DNA of 64,000 nt, taken from contig JACKPH010000001.1 in NCBI GenBank assembly GCA_024233675.1, positions 124,001 through 188,000 on the forward strand, given 5' to 3'. The DNA is from Thermotogae bacterium. GTDB lineage: Bacteria > Thermotogota > Thermotogae > Petrotogales > Petrotogaceae. The stretch's first letter is position 1; every line of letters starts with the position of its first letter. A model generated the notes under the pieces. It searched no databases. It was given only the letters and a program-made list of their open reading frames with translations, and was not told where the DNA came from. This document shows, piece after piece, positions 36,224 through 45,698 of the stretch. The translations under genes were made by a program, and so were the position numbers.

Positions 36224-37597
36224 ATGAAAGGACTTAAGTTTGACTTTTCAAATTTATTCAGAGAAAATGTGAATACAGGCGTTACTTCAGAAGAAGTTAA
36301 TGCTTTTCAGGAAAACGTTTCAAAAATTATAGATGAAATTTTAGAGGAAAATCCGGGCTTTATAAAAGTACCTTTTACAAGAAAATGGATAGACCGCGTA
36401 ACAGATTTAAAATCATGGATACAGTCATTTGAATCTGTTGTTGTTCTCGGTATAGGCGGATCTGCTCTCGGAAATCTTGCACTTCAGAATGCACTGAATC
36501 CCCTGAATTATAATTCCATGGACAGTAAAAAGAGAAATTTACCGAAAATATTTATTGTTGATAATGTTGATCCGGATCTTGTTTCTTCTGTTCTTGATCA
36601 GATAAATCCTGCTACAACATTATTTAATGTTATATCAAAATCAGGAACAACCGCAGAAGCTATGAGTAATTATCTTATAGCAAGAGGAATACTGGAAAGT
36701 TACGGTCTGAAACCGCAGGAAAATATTCTTTTCACAACTGATCCTGAAAACGGTATTTTAAGAAAAATAGCACTTGATGAAGGCTTCAAAACACTTGAAA
36801 TACCTCCGGAAGTTGGCGGAAGATTTTCTGTACTCACGCCTGTAGGTTTGGTTTCAGCTATAGCCGGTAACATAGATATAATAGATCTTTTTAACGGTGC
36901 AAAAGATATGTATGAAAGAGTTACAGTTAAAAATATAATGGAAAATCCTGCAGCTCTTAACGCAGTTATTCATTATATATTAAACAGCAAAGGATTTTCA
37001 ATGTCAGTTATGATGCCTTATTCAAACAGATTATTTCTTCTTGCGGACTGGTACAGACAGTTATGGGCTGAAAGCCTCGGAAAGGAAGTAAATCTTAAAG
37101 GCGAAAAAATTAATGCAGGACAGACTCCTATAAAAGCTCTCGGTGCAACCGATCAGCATTCACAGGTTCAGCTTTATAACGAAGGTCCTTATGATAAAGT
37201 ATTTACATTTCTGAAACTTGAAAAATTCCAGAGAGATATTACAATACCGAAAATTCACGGTGAATTTGATGAATTATCTTATCTCGGCGGAGCAAAACTC
37301 TCAGAACTTCTTAACAATGAACTTGACGGAACAGAATATGCGATAACTCAGCATAACAGACCTAATATGAAAGTAATTTTTCCTGAAATAAATGCTTATA
37401 ACGTAGGTCAGTTCTTTTATGTTTATGAATTCACTACAGCTATAATGGGAAAATTACTTGAAATAGATGCTTATAATCAACCCGGTGTAGAGTTAGGAAA
37501 AAAAGTTACATATGCTCTTATGGGAAGAAAAGGTTATGAGGAAATGGCAAAAAAAGTTAATGAAACTAAAGACAACAAGAAAAAGGTAATTATATGA
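36224..37597 (+). CDS. pgi: Glucose-6-phosphate isomerase
   Basis: Interconverts glucose 6-phosphate and fructose 6-phosphate in glycolysis. The 457 residues contain [16 protein letters not shown], the [14 protein letters not shown] phosphate-binding segment, [13 protein letters not shown], and the active-site block [14 protein letters not shown]. Length fits the bacterial short type. It has a GAGGAGG site, lies 31 bases after apt and overlaps coaE by four bases. Confidence 0.96.
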   Translation: MKGLKFDFSNLFRENVNTGVTSEEVNAFQENVSKIIDEILEENPGFIKVPFTRKWIDRVTDLKSWIQSFESVVVLGIGGSALGNLALQNALNPLNYNSMDSKKRNLPKIFIVDNVDPDLVSSVLDQINPATTLFNVISKSGTTAEAMSNYLIARGILESYGLKPQENILFTTDPENGILRKIALDEGFKTLEIPPEVGGRFSVLTPVGLVSAIAGNIDIIDLFNGAKDMYERVTVKNIMENPAALNAVIHYILNSKGFSMSVMMPYSNRLFLLADWYRQLWAESLGKEVNLKGEKINAGQTPIKALGATDQHSQVQLYNEGPYDKVFTFLKLEKFQRDITIPKIHGEFDELSYLGGAKLSELLNNELDGTEYAITQHNRPNMKVIFPEINAYNVGQFFYVYEFTTAIMGKLLEIDAYNQPGVELGKKVTYALMGRKGYEEMAKKVNETKDNKKKVII

Positions 37598-38166
37598 TAC
37601 TTGGTATAACCGGGCCTACAGGCTCAGGTAAATCAACAGTAACTTCTTATATAAGTTCTCTTTTCGGAAAAAGTCTTATTGTTGATGTTGATAGGGTAGG
37701 TCATGAAGTACTTACCCTATCTTTTATTATTGAAAAACTTTCTGACCTTTTCGGAAAAGATATTCTTGATGAAAAAGGAAATATTTCAAGACCTGCTCTT
37801 GCAAAAATTGTTTTCCTAAATAATGATAATCTTGAAAAACTTAATAAAACCGTGCATCCTGAGATTTTTAAAAAAACTGAAAGAATTATAAAAGAAAATA
37901 AAAATTTTTATGATATAATTGTACTTGACGCTGCGGTTCTGAAAAAAATAGGTATTGATACTTTATGTGACAGAAATCTTATAATAACCGCAAATGAAGA
38001 TATAAGAATTAAAAGGTTAACTGATTTCAGAAATATTAATTATGAAAAAGCAAAAGCAATGATAGAATCACAGAGAAATATATGTTTCGGAAACTTTTAC
38101 ACAATTGATAATTCTTCGGGGATTGATTGTATAAAAGAAGATATAAAAAAATTTTTGAACATTTAA
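37594..38166 (+). CDS. coaE: Dephospho-CoA kinase
   Basis: Last step of coenzyme A synthesis. 190 residues with the P-loop [12 protein letters not shown] (residues 4-15), the [11 protein letters not shown] substrate region, the conserved NKTVHPEIF and the [17 protein letters not shown] lid. The length is normal. The start overlaps the end of pgi (ATGA). Confidence 0.93.
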   Translation: MILGITGPTGSGKSTVTSYISSLFGKSLIVDVDRVGHEVLTLSFIIEKLSDLFGKDILDEKGNISRPALAKIVFLNNDNLEKLNKTVHPEIFKKTERIIKENKNFYDIIVLDAAVLKKIGIDTLCDRNLIITANEDIRIKRLTDFRNINYEKAKAMIESQRNICFGNFYTIDNSSGIDCIKEDIKKFLNI

Positions 38167-38189
38167 TTTCATATCAGGAGGTGTAGAAA

Positions 38190-39479
38190 GTGAAAAAACT
38201 ATTAGTTGTTTTACTTTCCTTGGTTGTTGTTTCTATGTCTTTCGCAGTAACAAAAGTTGAATTTTGGCACGCAATGAGCGGTAATTTAGGTTCCATACTT
38301 GAACAGCTCGTTAAGGATTTTAATGTACAGAATCCGGATGTTGAGGTTGTTCCTGTATATGTTGGTAATTACAGCGCTTTAAACCAGAAGCTTCTTTCTA
38401 CAATAACAGCTTATGCTCAGGGTTCAAAAGATGAACTTCCGGTTGTTGCTCAGGCTTACTCAAACTGGACAGCAAAATATCTTTTCTCAGATGTTGTAGA
38501 ATCTCTTAATTCATACATTAATGATGATCCGGAAATGAAAAATGTATGGAAAGATAAAGTATACACAGTTTTAAAAGATATGTGTATGTGGGGAGACACA
38601 GTTTATGCTCTTCCTTTTAACAAATCTGTTTACGTTTATTTCTATAATACTGATTTATTTGATATTTACGGTATTGAACCGCCTCAGTCAATGCTTGATT
38701 TCTTATCTGTAACAAATACACTTACAGATGATTTTGATGCTGATGGCGAAACAGATCAGTACGGTATAGGTTCAAGAACAACAGTTGACGATTTCCAGAC
38801 TTTCCTATATGCTTATGACGGTAATTTACTTACTTATGTAGGCGACGGAAAATATAAAATCGATTTCAACGAAACTCAGGTAAAAGATTCTCTTGAAATA
38901 GCAAAAAAACTTAAAGATAACGGTTTCGCACTTTTCCAGGGCGGATATTTAAATGATCCTTTCGGAAACGGTCAGATAGCTGCATACATGGGTACAGTTG
39001 CAGGTAAAAACTATGTTGACTCTTCTTCAAAAGGTAAACACGGATGGTCATGGGCTCCTCTTCCTTCAGTTGACGGTGTACCGAGATCACCTATAGCAGG
39101 TACAGATTTAATAATGTTCAACTGGGCAAGTCAGGATGTTAAAGACGCAGCATGGAGATTCATGAAATATCTTGTTGGTAAAGATCAGCAGGCTTACTGG
39201 GCAATTCAGTCTGGTTATGTTCCTGTAAGAAAAGATGTTGTTGAAACAGAACAGTGGAAAAAATTTGTTGCTCAGGATGCAAGAGCAAACATAGCTTTAA
39301 CAACTCTTGAAACAGCAGTTGCAGATCCTAAACCGGCTGCATTAAACGATATAAGATATGAATTAGGAAGCATATATACAGACTTCTTAAACGATAAAAT
39401 CACATTAGATGAAACATATAACAGAATGGTAAAAAGTATGGAAGAATTATTAGATCAGACAGATGAATTAGCAAAATAA
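38190..39479 (+). CDS. Extracellular sugar-binding protein (ABC transporter, UgpB/MalE-like family 1)
   Basis: 429 residues. The signal peptide (KKLLVVLLSLVVVSMSFA) has no lipobox cysteine, so this would be a soluble periplasmic protein. The mature part is a family 1 solute-binding fold: VEFWHAMSGNLG, the PFNKSVYVYFYNTDLF hinge region, and the C-terminal QSGYVPVRKDV segment. It resembles glycerol-3-phosphate, maltose or oligosaccharide binders. The start is GTG behind AGGAGGTG. No permease or ATPase gene lies next to it, so it must use components encoded elsewhere. Confidence 0.88.
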   Translation: MKKLLVVLLSLVVVSMSFAVTKVEFWHAMSGNLGSILEQLVKDFNVQNPDVEVVPVYVGNYSALNQKLLSTITAYAQGSKDELPVVAQAYSNWTAKYLFSDVVESLNSYINDDPEMKNVWKDKVYTVLKDMCMWGDTVYALPFNKSVYVYFYNTDLFDIYGIEPPQSMLDFLSVTNTLTDDFDADGETDQYGIGSRTTVDDFQTFLYAYDGNLLTYVGDGKYKIDFNETQVKDSLEIAKKLKDNGFALFQGGYLNDPFGNGQIAAYMGTVAGKNYVDSSSKGKHGWSWAPLPSVDGVPRSPIAGTDLIMFNWASQDVKDAAWRFMKYLVGKDQQAYWAIQSGYVPVRKDVVETEQWKKFVAQDARANIALTTLETAVADPKPAALNDIRYELGSIYTDFLNDKITLDETYNRMVKSMEELLDQTDELAK

Positions 39480-39487
39480 TTTTTCAG

Positions 39488-39517
39488 AAAAAGACGGCGT
39501 TAAGCCGTCTTTTTTTT
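39488..39517. terminator. Terminator between the sugar-binding protein gene and the convergent sensor operon
   Basis: An 11-bp stem AAAAAGACGGC/GCCGTCTTTTT with a GTTAA loop, followed by more T on the plus strand and by TTTTTC on the minus strand. It can serve both convergent genes. Confidence 0.9.
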
Positions 39518-40559
39518 ACTGAGTTTTATAAACTGTATTTTCCGAATGAAATCCGTCTTTTATAACTGTTTCATCAATATTATCTTTTGTTACTTCTACA
39601 GGACGTATTGATATATAAGGAATATCATATCCTTCATTGTATATCTTATATTCTGTTTTTATTTCATTTTTTCTGACAAGTTCTATTGCGTAATATATAG
39701 CTTTTTCAGCAATTTTGTTTATAGGTTTGTAAACTGTCATGAGCTGCAGTCCCTCAACAATTCTCTGACAGGCTTTTATATCAGCATCCTGACCGGTTAC
39801 AAAAATTTTTCCTGACATTTTACTGAAATTTATAGATTCTATCGCTCCGTCAGCAAGACTGTCATTACCGCATATTATTCCGTCAATTTTTATACCTTCT
39901 TTAAATATTTCATTTACTATTTCATTAGCTTTTTCTTTTAACCAGTTTTCTGCCCAAAACTCTCCTATAATCTTTATATCCCCGTTATCGGTATACGGTT
40001 TTAATATCTGATCATATCCGTTTTTTATCATATGTGTATTATAATCGCTTTCAGAACCGTTTATTATCAGTATATTTCCTTTATAATTTAATTTTTTTAA
40101 AAGACTTTCAGCCATAATTCTTCCTACTTCTGTATTATCAAAACTTATATAAAGATCTGCGTATGTATCTAATACGAGTCTGTCATAAAGAATAACGGGA
40201 ATATTTTTTTCTTTTACCGATTCTATTATCTTTTTTGTTTTCTGATAATCGTTAGCTACAATAATAAGCACATCTATCCCCTGTTTTAAAAGATATTTTA
40301 CCTGTTCTTCCTGTACGGTATCACTGTTATTTGCATTCTGCATTATTATATCGGCACCTTTTTCTTTTGCTTCCTGAAAAAGAATCTCTCTGTCTTTTGT
40401 CCATCTTTCCTCTTTAAGTGTTCCCATTGAAAATCCTATTTTTATTCTTTTATCTGTATCTTTTGGAATATTTTCAGAATCATTTTTTATATAATAAAAA
40501 AATAATATCTGAAATACAAGGAAAAAGAAAAGAATTATCAGTAAAATTTTTTTTAGCAT
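39516..40559 (-). CDS. Membrane-anchored XylF-like binding protein, probable xylose co-sensor (XylFII type)
   Basis: 347 residues. It begins with a hydrophobic helix (about residues 4-23) lacking an obvious cleavage site, so it is probably tethered to the inner membrane and facing the periplasm. The rest is strongly XylF-like: ERWTKDR at 51-57, YDRL at 125-128, ISFDN near 138-142, GQDAD at 256-260 and MTVYKPI at 274-280. These are blocks shared with E. coli D-xylose-binding protein. It is the last gene of an operon with a histidine kinase and a YesN-type regulator, as in the XylFII-LytS-YesN systems of clostridia. Signalling rather than transport is inferred from the anchor and context. Confidence 0.85.
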   Translation of the reverse strand: MLKKILLIILFFFLVFQILFFYYIKNDSENIPKDTDKRIKIGFSMGTLKEERWTKDREILFQEAKEKGADIIMQNANNSDTVQEEQVKYLLKQGIDVLIIVANDYQKTKKIIESVKEKNIPVILYDRLVLDTYADLYISFDNTEVGRIMAESLLKKLNYKGNILIINGSESDYNTHMIKNGYDQILKPYTDNGDIKIIGEFWAENWLKEKANEIVNEIFKEGIKIDGIICGNDSLADGAIESINFSKMSGKIFVTGQDADIKACQRIVEGLQLMTVYKPINKIAEKAIYYAIELVRKNEIKTEYKIYNEGYDIPYISIRPVEVTKDNIDETVIKDGFHSENTVYKTQ

Positions 40560-40563
40560 TTTT

Positions 40564-42027
40564 TCACCTTACTCTTTTTGTGAATTTATACTCAGAAGGC
40601 GATACTCCTGATATTTTTTTAAAAACTTTTGAAAAATAATTAGGATCAGGAATTCCTACACTCATACTTACTTCTTTTATACTTAATTCCGGATTGAGCA
40701 GAAGCTGTAGTGCCCGCTTTACTCTTACTTCATTTAAAAATTCATTAAACCCCTTCCCGGTTGCATTTTTAAACATTTTACTAAGATAATGGTAACTTAT
40801 ATTTGATACTTCAGCAACATCCTGAAGATTTATATCCTTACTGAAATTTTCTTTTATATAATTTATAACATTTTTTATAATTTCATTTTCATTGGTTTCT
40901 TTATCGGTAAAATAAGTTATGTCATTTATAAAACTCAGAAAAACTATTTTTAATTCATTAACACTTTTTGTATTGAATATCGATGAAATATATTCTTCGG
41001 CAACAGAAGAAAGAAGATCCGAATACTCCGATGAAGGAAGTATTCTCGATACTATAAGTACTATTTTCAGGACTTTTGTTTTAAGAATTTCTTTATCATA
41101 CATCAGGAAATAATTATCTATGAAAGTGTTTAAATTTTTATCTTTACTTATAATTTTTTCCACAATTACTTTTTCTATATTTTTTATATTTCGTGAATAA
41201 GCACTTTCATCATAAATACCGGATGAAAGTGCTAAAACAGATTCACTGTACGATTTATGAAGATAATTATTTTCATAAACTCTTCCTATTCCGTAAGAAA
41301 ATTTTATTTTATTTTTTTTCATATCTTCCAGTATTTTTTTCTGTAATAAAATATCTGTTGTTTCAGGAATAAATATAACTATTTTATCATCTATAGGATT
41401 TGCTATTATGCAGTCTGTTCTCTGTTTAAAGTAATTCCTTATCATACCGAAATAATCAGAAATATTTTTTCCGTTTATACATATTATATTTCCGCGGGAT
41501 AAATTCATTCCGAATATATCTTCATAAAATTCTATACTGTTTATTGTTTCTACACCGTTTATTTTATGAACAAGGTACTGTGATTCTATAAGAGGATTTA
41601 TTTTCATCATTTTTTCCTCAAATTCTATAGAATCAACGAGAAAATCTTTTTTCTCTTCAATTTTTTCAAGAATTTTTAAAAGCGTTTCTATAATTTTTGT
41701 CTTACTTACAGGTTTTACAAGATATTGTGCCACTCCTAATTCTATGGCTTCTTTCGCATATTCAAAATACTCATATGCCGTAACTATTACAAAATATGCA
41801 TCAGGATTTATCTTTTTTATTTTTTCTATTGTTTCTGTACCGGAAATCCCCGGCATCTGAATGTCAACAAAAACTATGTCAGGTTTTTGCTCTATTGCTA
41901 TTTTAATTCCTTCTTTTCCGGATACGGCAGTCTGAATATTATCTATATCTCTGAAATTTTTTCTTATAACCATTTTTAAAGATTCCAAAAAAAGATATTC
42001 ATCATCAATCAGTAATATTTTGTACAT
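40564..42027 (-). CDS. YesN-type response regulator with AraC DNA-binding domain
   Basis: 487 residues. The receiver domain (residues 1-120) has the acidic pair D8-D9 with E10, phospho-acceptor D55 (FVDIQMPG) and the YLVKPV lysine. A central region of about 250 residues has no clear motif. The C-terminal ~100 residues form an AraC/XylS double helix-turn-helix (IKENFSKDINLQDVAEV ... PNYFSKVFKKISGVSPSEY). It presumably activates the divergent sugar transporter genes. It overlaps the upstream kinase gene by 23 bases and precedes the XylF-like gene by four. Confidence 0.93.
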   Translation of the reverse strand: MYKILLIDDEYLFLESLKMVIRKNFRDIDNIQTAVSGKEGIKIAIEQKPDIVFVDIQMPGISGTETIEKIKKINPDAYFVIVTAYEYFEYAKEAIELGVAQYLVKPVSKTKIIETLLKILEKIEEKKDFLVDSIEFEEKMMKINPLIESQYLVHKINGVETINSIEFYEDIFGMNLSRGNIICINGKNISDYFGMIRNYFKQRTDCIIANPIDDKIVIFIPETTDILLQKKILEDMKKNKIKFSYGIGRVYENNYLHKSYSESVLALSSGIYDESAYSRNIKNIEKVIVEKIISKDKNLNTFIDNYFLMYDKEILKTKVLKIVLIVSRILPSSEYSDLLSSVAEEYISSIFNTKSVNELKIVFLSFINDITYFTDKETNENEIIKNVINYIKENFSKDINLQDVAEVSNISYHYLSKMFKNATGKGFNEFLNEVRVKRALQLLLNPELSIKEVSMSVGIPDPNYFSKVFKKISGVSPSEYKFTKRVR

Positions 42028-43396
42028 TCTCTCCTCCTTTCGGAAATCTTAGTATAATTTTATTTTTATTTATTTCTATATCTCCGCAGAACATTTTTAG
42101 TCTTTTTACAACATAACTTATACCTATTCCTGAATTTCTGTCATTCATTATGTCATCGACTTTTTCTTCTGATATACCGCTTCCCGTATCTTCTATTCTT
42201 ACATAAATATAATTTTTTTCTTCACCGACAATTATTGTAATTTTTCCGCTGTCTTCCCTGAGTCCGTGTTTATATGAATTTTCCACAACAGGTTGTAGAA
42301 TAAATCTCGGAACTTTTGTATATAAAGCTTCTTCAGAATTAATAACTATTTCATAATCAATTTTTATAAATCTTATTTTAAGAATATCCATGTAATTTTT
42401 TACGCTGTCTATTTCATCTTTAAGCGAAACTATATCGTTGATATTTTTAAGATTATATCTGAGCATATTTGAAATTTTTTCTATAAAATCCGAAGTTTTA
42501 TCTGCATTTTCAATTATTGAAAGCTGCATTGCAATATTAAGAGTATTAAAAAGAAAATGGGGATTTATCTGTGACTGTAATATTTTTAATTCCTGTTCCT
42601 TTATTTTCTTTTCATATTCAGACTGCAATTTTAAAGTATTTATATGTTCCTTTATACTTTCTATCATTTCAGAAAATGTTTCCGAAAGTATTTCTATCTC
42701 ATCATCTGATTTTATTATTTTAAAATCAGTATTGATTTTTCCCTCTGATACTTTTTGTGCAACATCGGAAAGATAATTAATAGGTGTTGTAATTTTTTTT
42801 GAAGCTGTATATGCAAAATATACACTTAAAAGTATAGTTGACAGTATAGAAAAAAGAACAAAAAAATTTGTTATTTTTAATTTTTCGTTGTAAAGTGTAT
42901 ATTTTTCATATTCATTTTCAAGTTTAATATCTATAAGTTTGGAATAATAAAACAGAAAATAATCATATATTTCAAGTGTTTTTCTGAAATTTTCAAGAGT
43001 TTCCTGGGCTATTCCGGTTCTTTTAAGATATATTGTATTTTCTGCTGCCGTGAGTATATTCTGTGAAATATTTTTTATATTTTTTTTGTAATTGCCTTCT
43101 GAATTTTTCTGAACCTCAGAAGGCAAAGAATTCAGATTTAATTGTATTTTATTGTAATAATCATAATAAGAGAGAAGTTTCTGTGAACTTCCGGAAGATA
43201 TATAATTTTCAAGTTCTTTTATATAGTTATCCATATTTATTTTAAAATCACTTAAAAAAAGATAATCATTAATAGTATAATTAGAATTTTTGAGTATAAT
43301 TTCCGCATTAAAAAAGGATATAAGTGATAAAAGACTGAATATTGATATCAAAAGAAAAAAATAATTCATTATTTTTTTTCTTATATTTTTTTTCAA
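42005..43396 (-). CDS. LytS/YesM-type sensor histidine kinase
   Basis: 463 residues. Two membrane helices (about 11-30 and 176-197) flank a periplasmic helical sensor region of about 145 residues. A HAMP domain follows (about 198-255), then the His_kinase domain with phospho-acceptor H280 in QSQINPHFLFNTLN, and an ATPase domain with NSYKHGLRE and the DTGSGISEE G1 box. The start is a TTG overlapping the TGA of the preceding gene (TTGA), so translation is coupled. It would phosphorylate the YesN-type regulator encoded next; the two anchored binding proteins probably control it. Confidence 0.93.
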   Translation of the reverse strand: MKKNIRKKIMNYFFLLISIFSLLSLISFFNAEIILKNSNYTINDYLFLSDFKINMDNYIKELENYISSGSSQKLLSYYDYYNKIQLNLNSLPSEVQKNSEGNYKKNIKNISQNILTAAENTIYLKRTGIAQETLENFRKTLEIYDYFLFYYSKLIDIKLENEYEKYTLYNEKLKITNFFVLFSILSTILLSVYFAYTASKKITTPINYLSDVAQKVSEGKINTDFKIIKSDDEIEILSETFSEMIESIKEHINTLKLQSEYEKKIKEQELKILQSQINPHFLFNTLNIAMQLSIIENADKTSDFIEKISNMLRYNLKNINDIVSLKDEIDSVKNYMDILKIRFIKIDYEIVINSEEALYTKVPRFILQPVVENSYKHGLREDSGKITIIVGEEKNYIYVRIEDTGSGISEEKVDDIMNDRNSGIGISYVVKRLKMFCGDIEINKNKIILRFPKGGENVQNITD

Positions 43397-44286
43397 TTTT
43401 CCTTATCCTCCAGTGTAATAATTTTAGTTTCAATAGGTACAAAATTAGGAATACTATTCCCTTCAAGATATTCTGTAAGTTTTTTTACACTTTCATACCC
43501 CATTTTATACGGATCACTGCTTATACTTGCATATATTACCCCGTAATTTATATATTTTTCTATCTCTGTATTTATACCGCTTCCGACAACAATTATTTTG
43601 CCTACAAGATTAGATGATGTTATAACCTGTGCGGCGCCTATAGTGTCTGAAAAGCCTGTCGTAAAAATAGCATCAGCTTTATCCAGAATACTCTGAACTA
43701 TTTCTTCGGAACTTATACTTCCGAATTTCGAAACAAAAATATTTAAAACATTCATATCCGGATAATTTTTTATTTCTGTGAGAAAACCGTTAACTATAAG
43801 ATTATTTTCTGATTCCGAATTAATTATTATTGCAGTATTTCTTTTTCCGGATTCATAAATAATATTTGCAGCTTTTTTACCTATTTCATAATTTATATTA
43901 CCTACAAAACTTATACGTCCGGAATCTAAAACATCTGATTTTATTGCTATTACAGGAATTTGGGTTTTATTAATGGAATCCGAAAGATTTTCGTATCCGT
44001 ATGTAATAATTCCGTCAACACCGGCATTAACTTCCATATCAAAAAACTTTTTATGCTCTTGTGCATCACTGAATTTAGGTGCAAGATATTCTATAAAAAT
44101 ATTAAATTCATCAGCAGCAGCATCTGCTCCTTTTTTTACATCATCCCAGAAAGAATCTGTCATATTCTGAGAAATAAGTGTTATATGAAAAAGAGGATAA
44201 TTTTTCTCATCACTTTTTTCAGGATACAGAATAAATATGAGGAGCAAAATATTAATTATTAAAAGTATAATTATTTTTTTATTCAT
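43393..44286 (-). CDS. Membrane-anchored RbsB-like periplasmic binding protein, probable second co-sensor
   Basis: 297 residues. An N-terminal hydrophobic helix (about residues 4-21) without a clear cleavage site suggests an anchored periplasmic protein. The rest is a type I periplasmic binding fold of the ribose/galactose type: ITLISQNMTDSFWDDVKKGA, GVDGIITYGYEN, FVGNINYEIGKKAA and a DAIFTTGF segment. It is the first gene of the sensor operon and is coupled by overlap to the kinase. It is only distantly similar to the XylF-like protein encoded at the other end of the operon. The ligand is unknown. Confidence 0.82.
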   Translation of the reverse strand: MNKKIIILLIINILLLIFILYPEKSDEKNYPLFHITLISQNMTDSFWDDVKKGADAAADEFNIFIEYLAPKFSDAQEHKKFFDMEVNAGVDGIITYGYENLSDSINKTQIPVIAIKSDVLDSGRISFVGNINYEIGKKAANIIYESGKRNTAIIINSESENNLIVNGFLTEIKNYPDMNVLNIFVSKFGSISSEEIVQSILDKADAIFTTGFSDTIGAAQVITSSNLVGKIIVVGSGINTEIEKYINYGVIYASISSDPYKMGYESVKKLTEYLEGNSIPNFVPIETKIITLEDKEN

Positions 44287-44316
44287 ATATTATTAACTCT
44301 CCTTTTTTATATTGTA

Positions 44317-44345
44317 ATTATAATCATGAAATAACTTTTATTCAA
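44317..44345 (-). promoter_or_regulatory. Promoter of the sensor operon
   Basis: On the minus strand: -35 TTGAAT (44345-44340), a 17-base spacer and a perfect -10 TATAAT (44322-44317), about 30 bases before the start codon at 44286. Confidence 0.75.
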
Positions 44346-44383
44346 GAAGGCTTTTGAAAAGAATATATTCAATATTTGCTTTT

Positions 44384-44507
44384 TATTACAAATAATTACC
44401 TTCAACAACTCTTTTTCTTCAAAAATACACAATTCTGTAATTTTTTGTTGCAAAAAATTACAGAATATTTTTATAAAATAAAAAACAAACTAATTATTAC
44501 AGATAAT
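44384..44507 (+). repeat. Pair of 13-base direct repeats flanking the inverted repeat
   Basis: TATTACAAATAAT (44384-44396) and TATTACAGATAAT (44495-44507) differ at one base and lie 111 bases apart, one on each side of the long inverted repeat. Given the AraC-type regulator encoded next door, they are candidate binding half-sites. Confidence 0.45.
44432..44466. promoter_or_regulatory. Perfect 16-bp inverted repeat in the divergent sugar locus
   Basis: The arm ATTCTGTAATTTTTTG (44432-44447), a TTG loop, and the exact reverse complement (44451-44466). It is centred about 90 bases upstream of the proposed chvE -10. It could be an operator for the YesN-type regulator or another factor, or a hairpin; it lacks a clean T run directly after either arm. 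Confidence 0.6.
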
Positions 44508-44523
44508 AAGCAATTTTTTGCAG

Positions 44524-44551
44524 TTGAGTTAACTTAATATTGAGTTAGAAT
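44524..44551 (+). promoter_or_regulatory. Probable promoter of the chvE-mmsA-mmsB operon
   Basis: -35 TTGAGT (44524-44529), a 16-base spacer and -10 TAGAAT (44546-44551). The octamer TTGAGTTA occurs twice, at 44524-44531 and 44540-44547, overlapping both promoter elements. The imperfect -35 fits an activator-dependent promoter. Confidence 0.55.
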
Positions 44552-44589
44552 AATACTGCCATTGGCAAAAAATTTCGGGAGGGATGTAC

Positions 44590-45651
44590 ATGAAAAAAAT
44601 TTTATTAGCACTTTTATTACTTTTTACTTTTTCTGTTTTTGCAGCTGATATCGGAATAGTTCTTCCTACAAAAGACGAACCGAGATGGGTACAGGATGAA
44701 ACACGTTTTAAAGATGCCTTAAAAGATACCGATTATTCTGTGGAAGTTTTATTCAGCCAGAGTTCACCTGCAAGAGAAAGAGAAAATGTAGAAGCTCTTA
44801 TCGCTAAGGGAATAAAAGTTCTTATTATTTGTCCCCATGATGCAGTTGCTGCAGCCGCTACAGTTGAAATGGCTCAGAAAGCCGGTGTAAAGGTAATATC
44901 TTATGACAGACTTATACTTAACACAAATGCAGTAGACTATTTTGTAACTTTTGACAGTGTCGAAGTAGGAAGAGCACAGGGAAGATTCCTTTTAGAAAAT
45001 ACTTACGGAGCAAGTAATCCTCTTTACATATATGCAGGAGCATTATCTGACAACAATTCATTCTTATTCTTCCAGGGTGCATGGGAAGTATTACAGCCAA
45101 GAATAGCAAGCGGTACATTCAGACTTATAAATTCCAGTGAAGCATTAAAACAGAAAGCAAAGAGTACATTAACACGTGAAGAAATGGCAGGTATAATAGG
45201 TCAGATTACAACCAACTGGGATATGACGGTTGCAAGAAGTAAAGCTGAGGATAATCTTACAAGATCCAAAAAAACAGATAAAGGTACAGTTTTTATACTC
45301 GCACCTAACGACGGAACCGCAAGATCTATAGCTGATGCATTTTCAAAAGACAGAGATATTAAACAGTATTACGTAACAGGACAGGATGCAGAAAAAGCAT
45401 CTATACAGTATGTAATAGACGGAAGACAGTCAATGAGTGTTTTCAAAGATGTAAGACTTCTCGTAAAAGATTCCATAAATCTTGCACAGATGCTATTACA
45501 GGGTAAAACTCCTACAACTACAGCATCTTATTCAAACGGAACAAAAAATGTACCTGCAATTCAGTCAGAAATACAGGTAGTAACAAAAGATAATGTTAAA
45601 AAAGTTCTTATAGATTCAGGATATTATAAAGAATCAGATTTCAGGTGGTAA
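44590..45651 (+). CDS. chvE: ChvE-type multiple-monosaccharide-binding protein
   Basis: 353 residues with a cleavable signal peptide (KKILLALLLLFTFSVFA) and no lipobox. The mature protein is a ChvE-family sugar binder: GIVLPTKDEPRWVQDE, ISYDRLIL, VTFDSVEVG, LSDNNSFLFFQGAWEVLQP, VTGQDAE and the C-terminal VLIDSGYYKESDF. The frame also allows ATG at 44584, but the GGGAGGG site abuts that codon and is correctly spaced for 44590. It is followed by a small hairpin and then the cognate ATPase and permease genes. Ligands in the family include glucose, galactose, arabinose and xylose. Confidence 0.92.
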   Translation: MKKILLALLLLFTFSVFAADIGIVLPTKDEPRWVQDETRFKDALKDTDYSVEVLFSQSSPARERENVEALIAKGIKVLIICPHDAVAAAATVEMAQKAGVKVISYDRLILNTNAVDYFVTFDSVEVGRAQGRFLLENTYGASNPLYIYAGALSDNNSFLFFQGAWEVLQPRIASGTFRLINSSEALKQKAKSTLTREEMAGIIGQITTNWDMTVARSKAEDNLTRSKKTDKGTVFILAPNDGTARSIADAFSKDRDIKQYYVTGQDAEKASIQYVIDGRQSMSVFKDVRLLVKDSINLAQMLLQGKTPTTTASYSNGTKNVPAIQSEIQVVTKDNVKKVLIDSGYYKESDFRW

Positions 45652-45654
45652 TAA

Positions 45655-45679
45655 AAGGGGCTTTTCAGCCCCTTCTTTT
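45655..45679 (+). terminator. Intercistronic hairpin between chvE and mmsA (partial terminator or processing stem)
   Basis: The stem AAGGGGCT/AGCCCCTT with a TTTC loop (45655-45662, 45667-45674) is followed by CTTTT. The short T run suggests partial termination, which would give more binding protein than ATPase and permease. Confidence 0.65.
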
Positions 45680-45698
45680 AAAATGAGAGGTGATTGTT

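Noticed and set aside
39516..40559. XylF-like protein as the main transport binding protein
   Set aside because: It has an uncleaved-looking N-terminal anchor and is co-transcribed with the kinase and regulator, while ChvE with a normal signal peptide is next to the ATPase and permease.
44432..44466. The long inverted repeat as an intrinsic terminator of either operon
   Set aside because: It lies in the divergent promoter region, not after a gene end, and neither arm is followed directly by a proper T run; an operator is more likely, though a hairpin role is not excluded.
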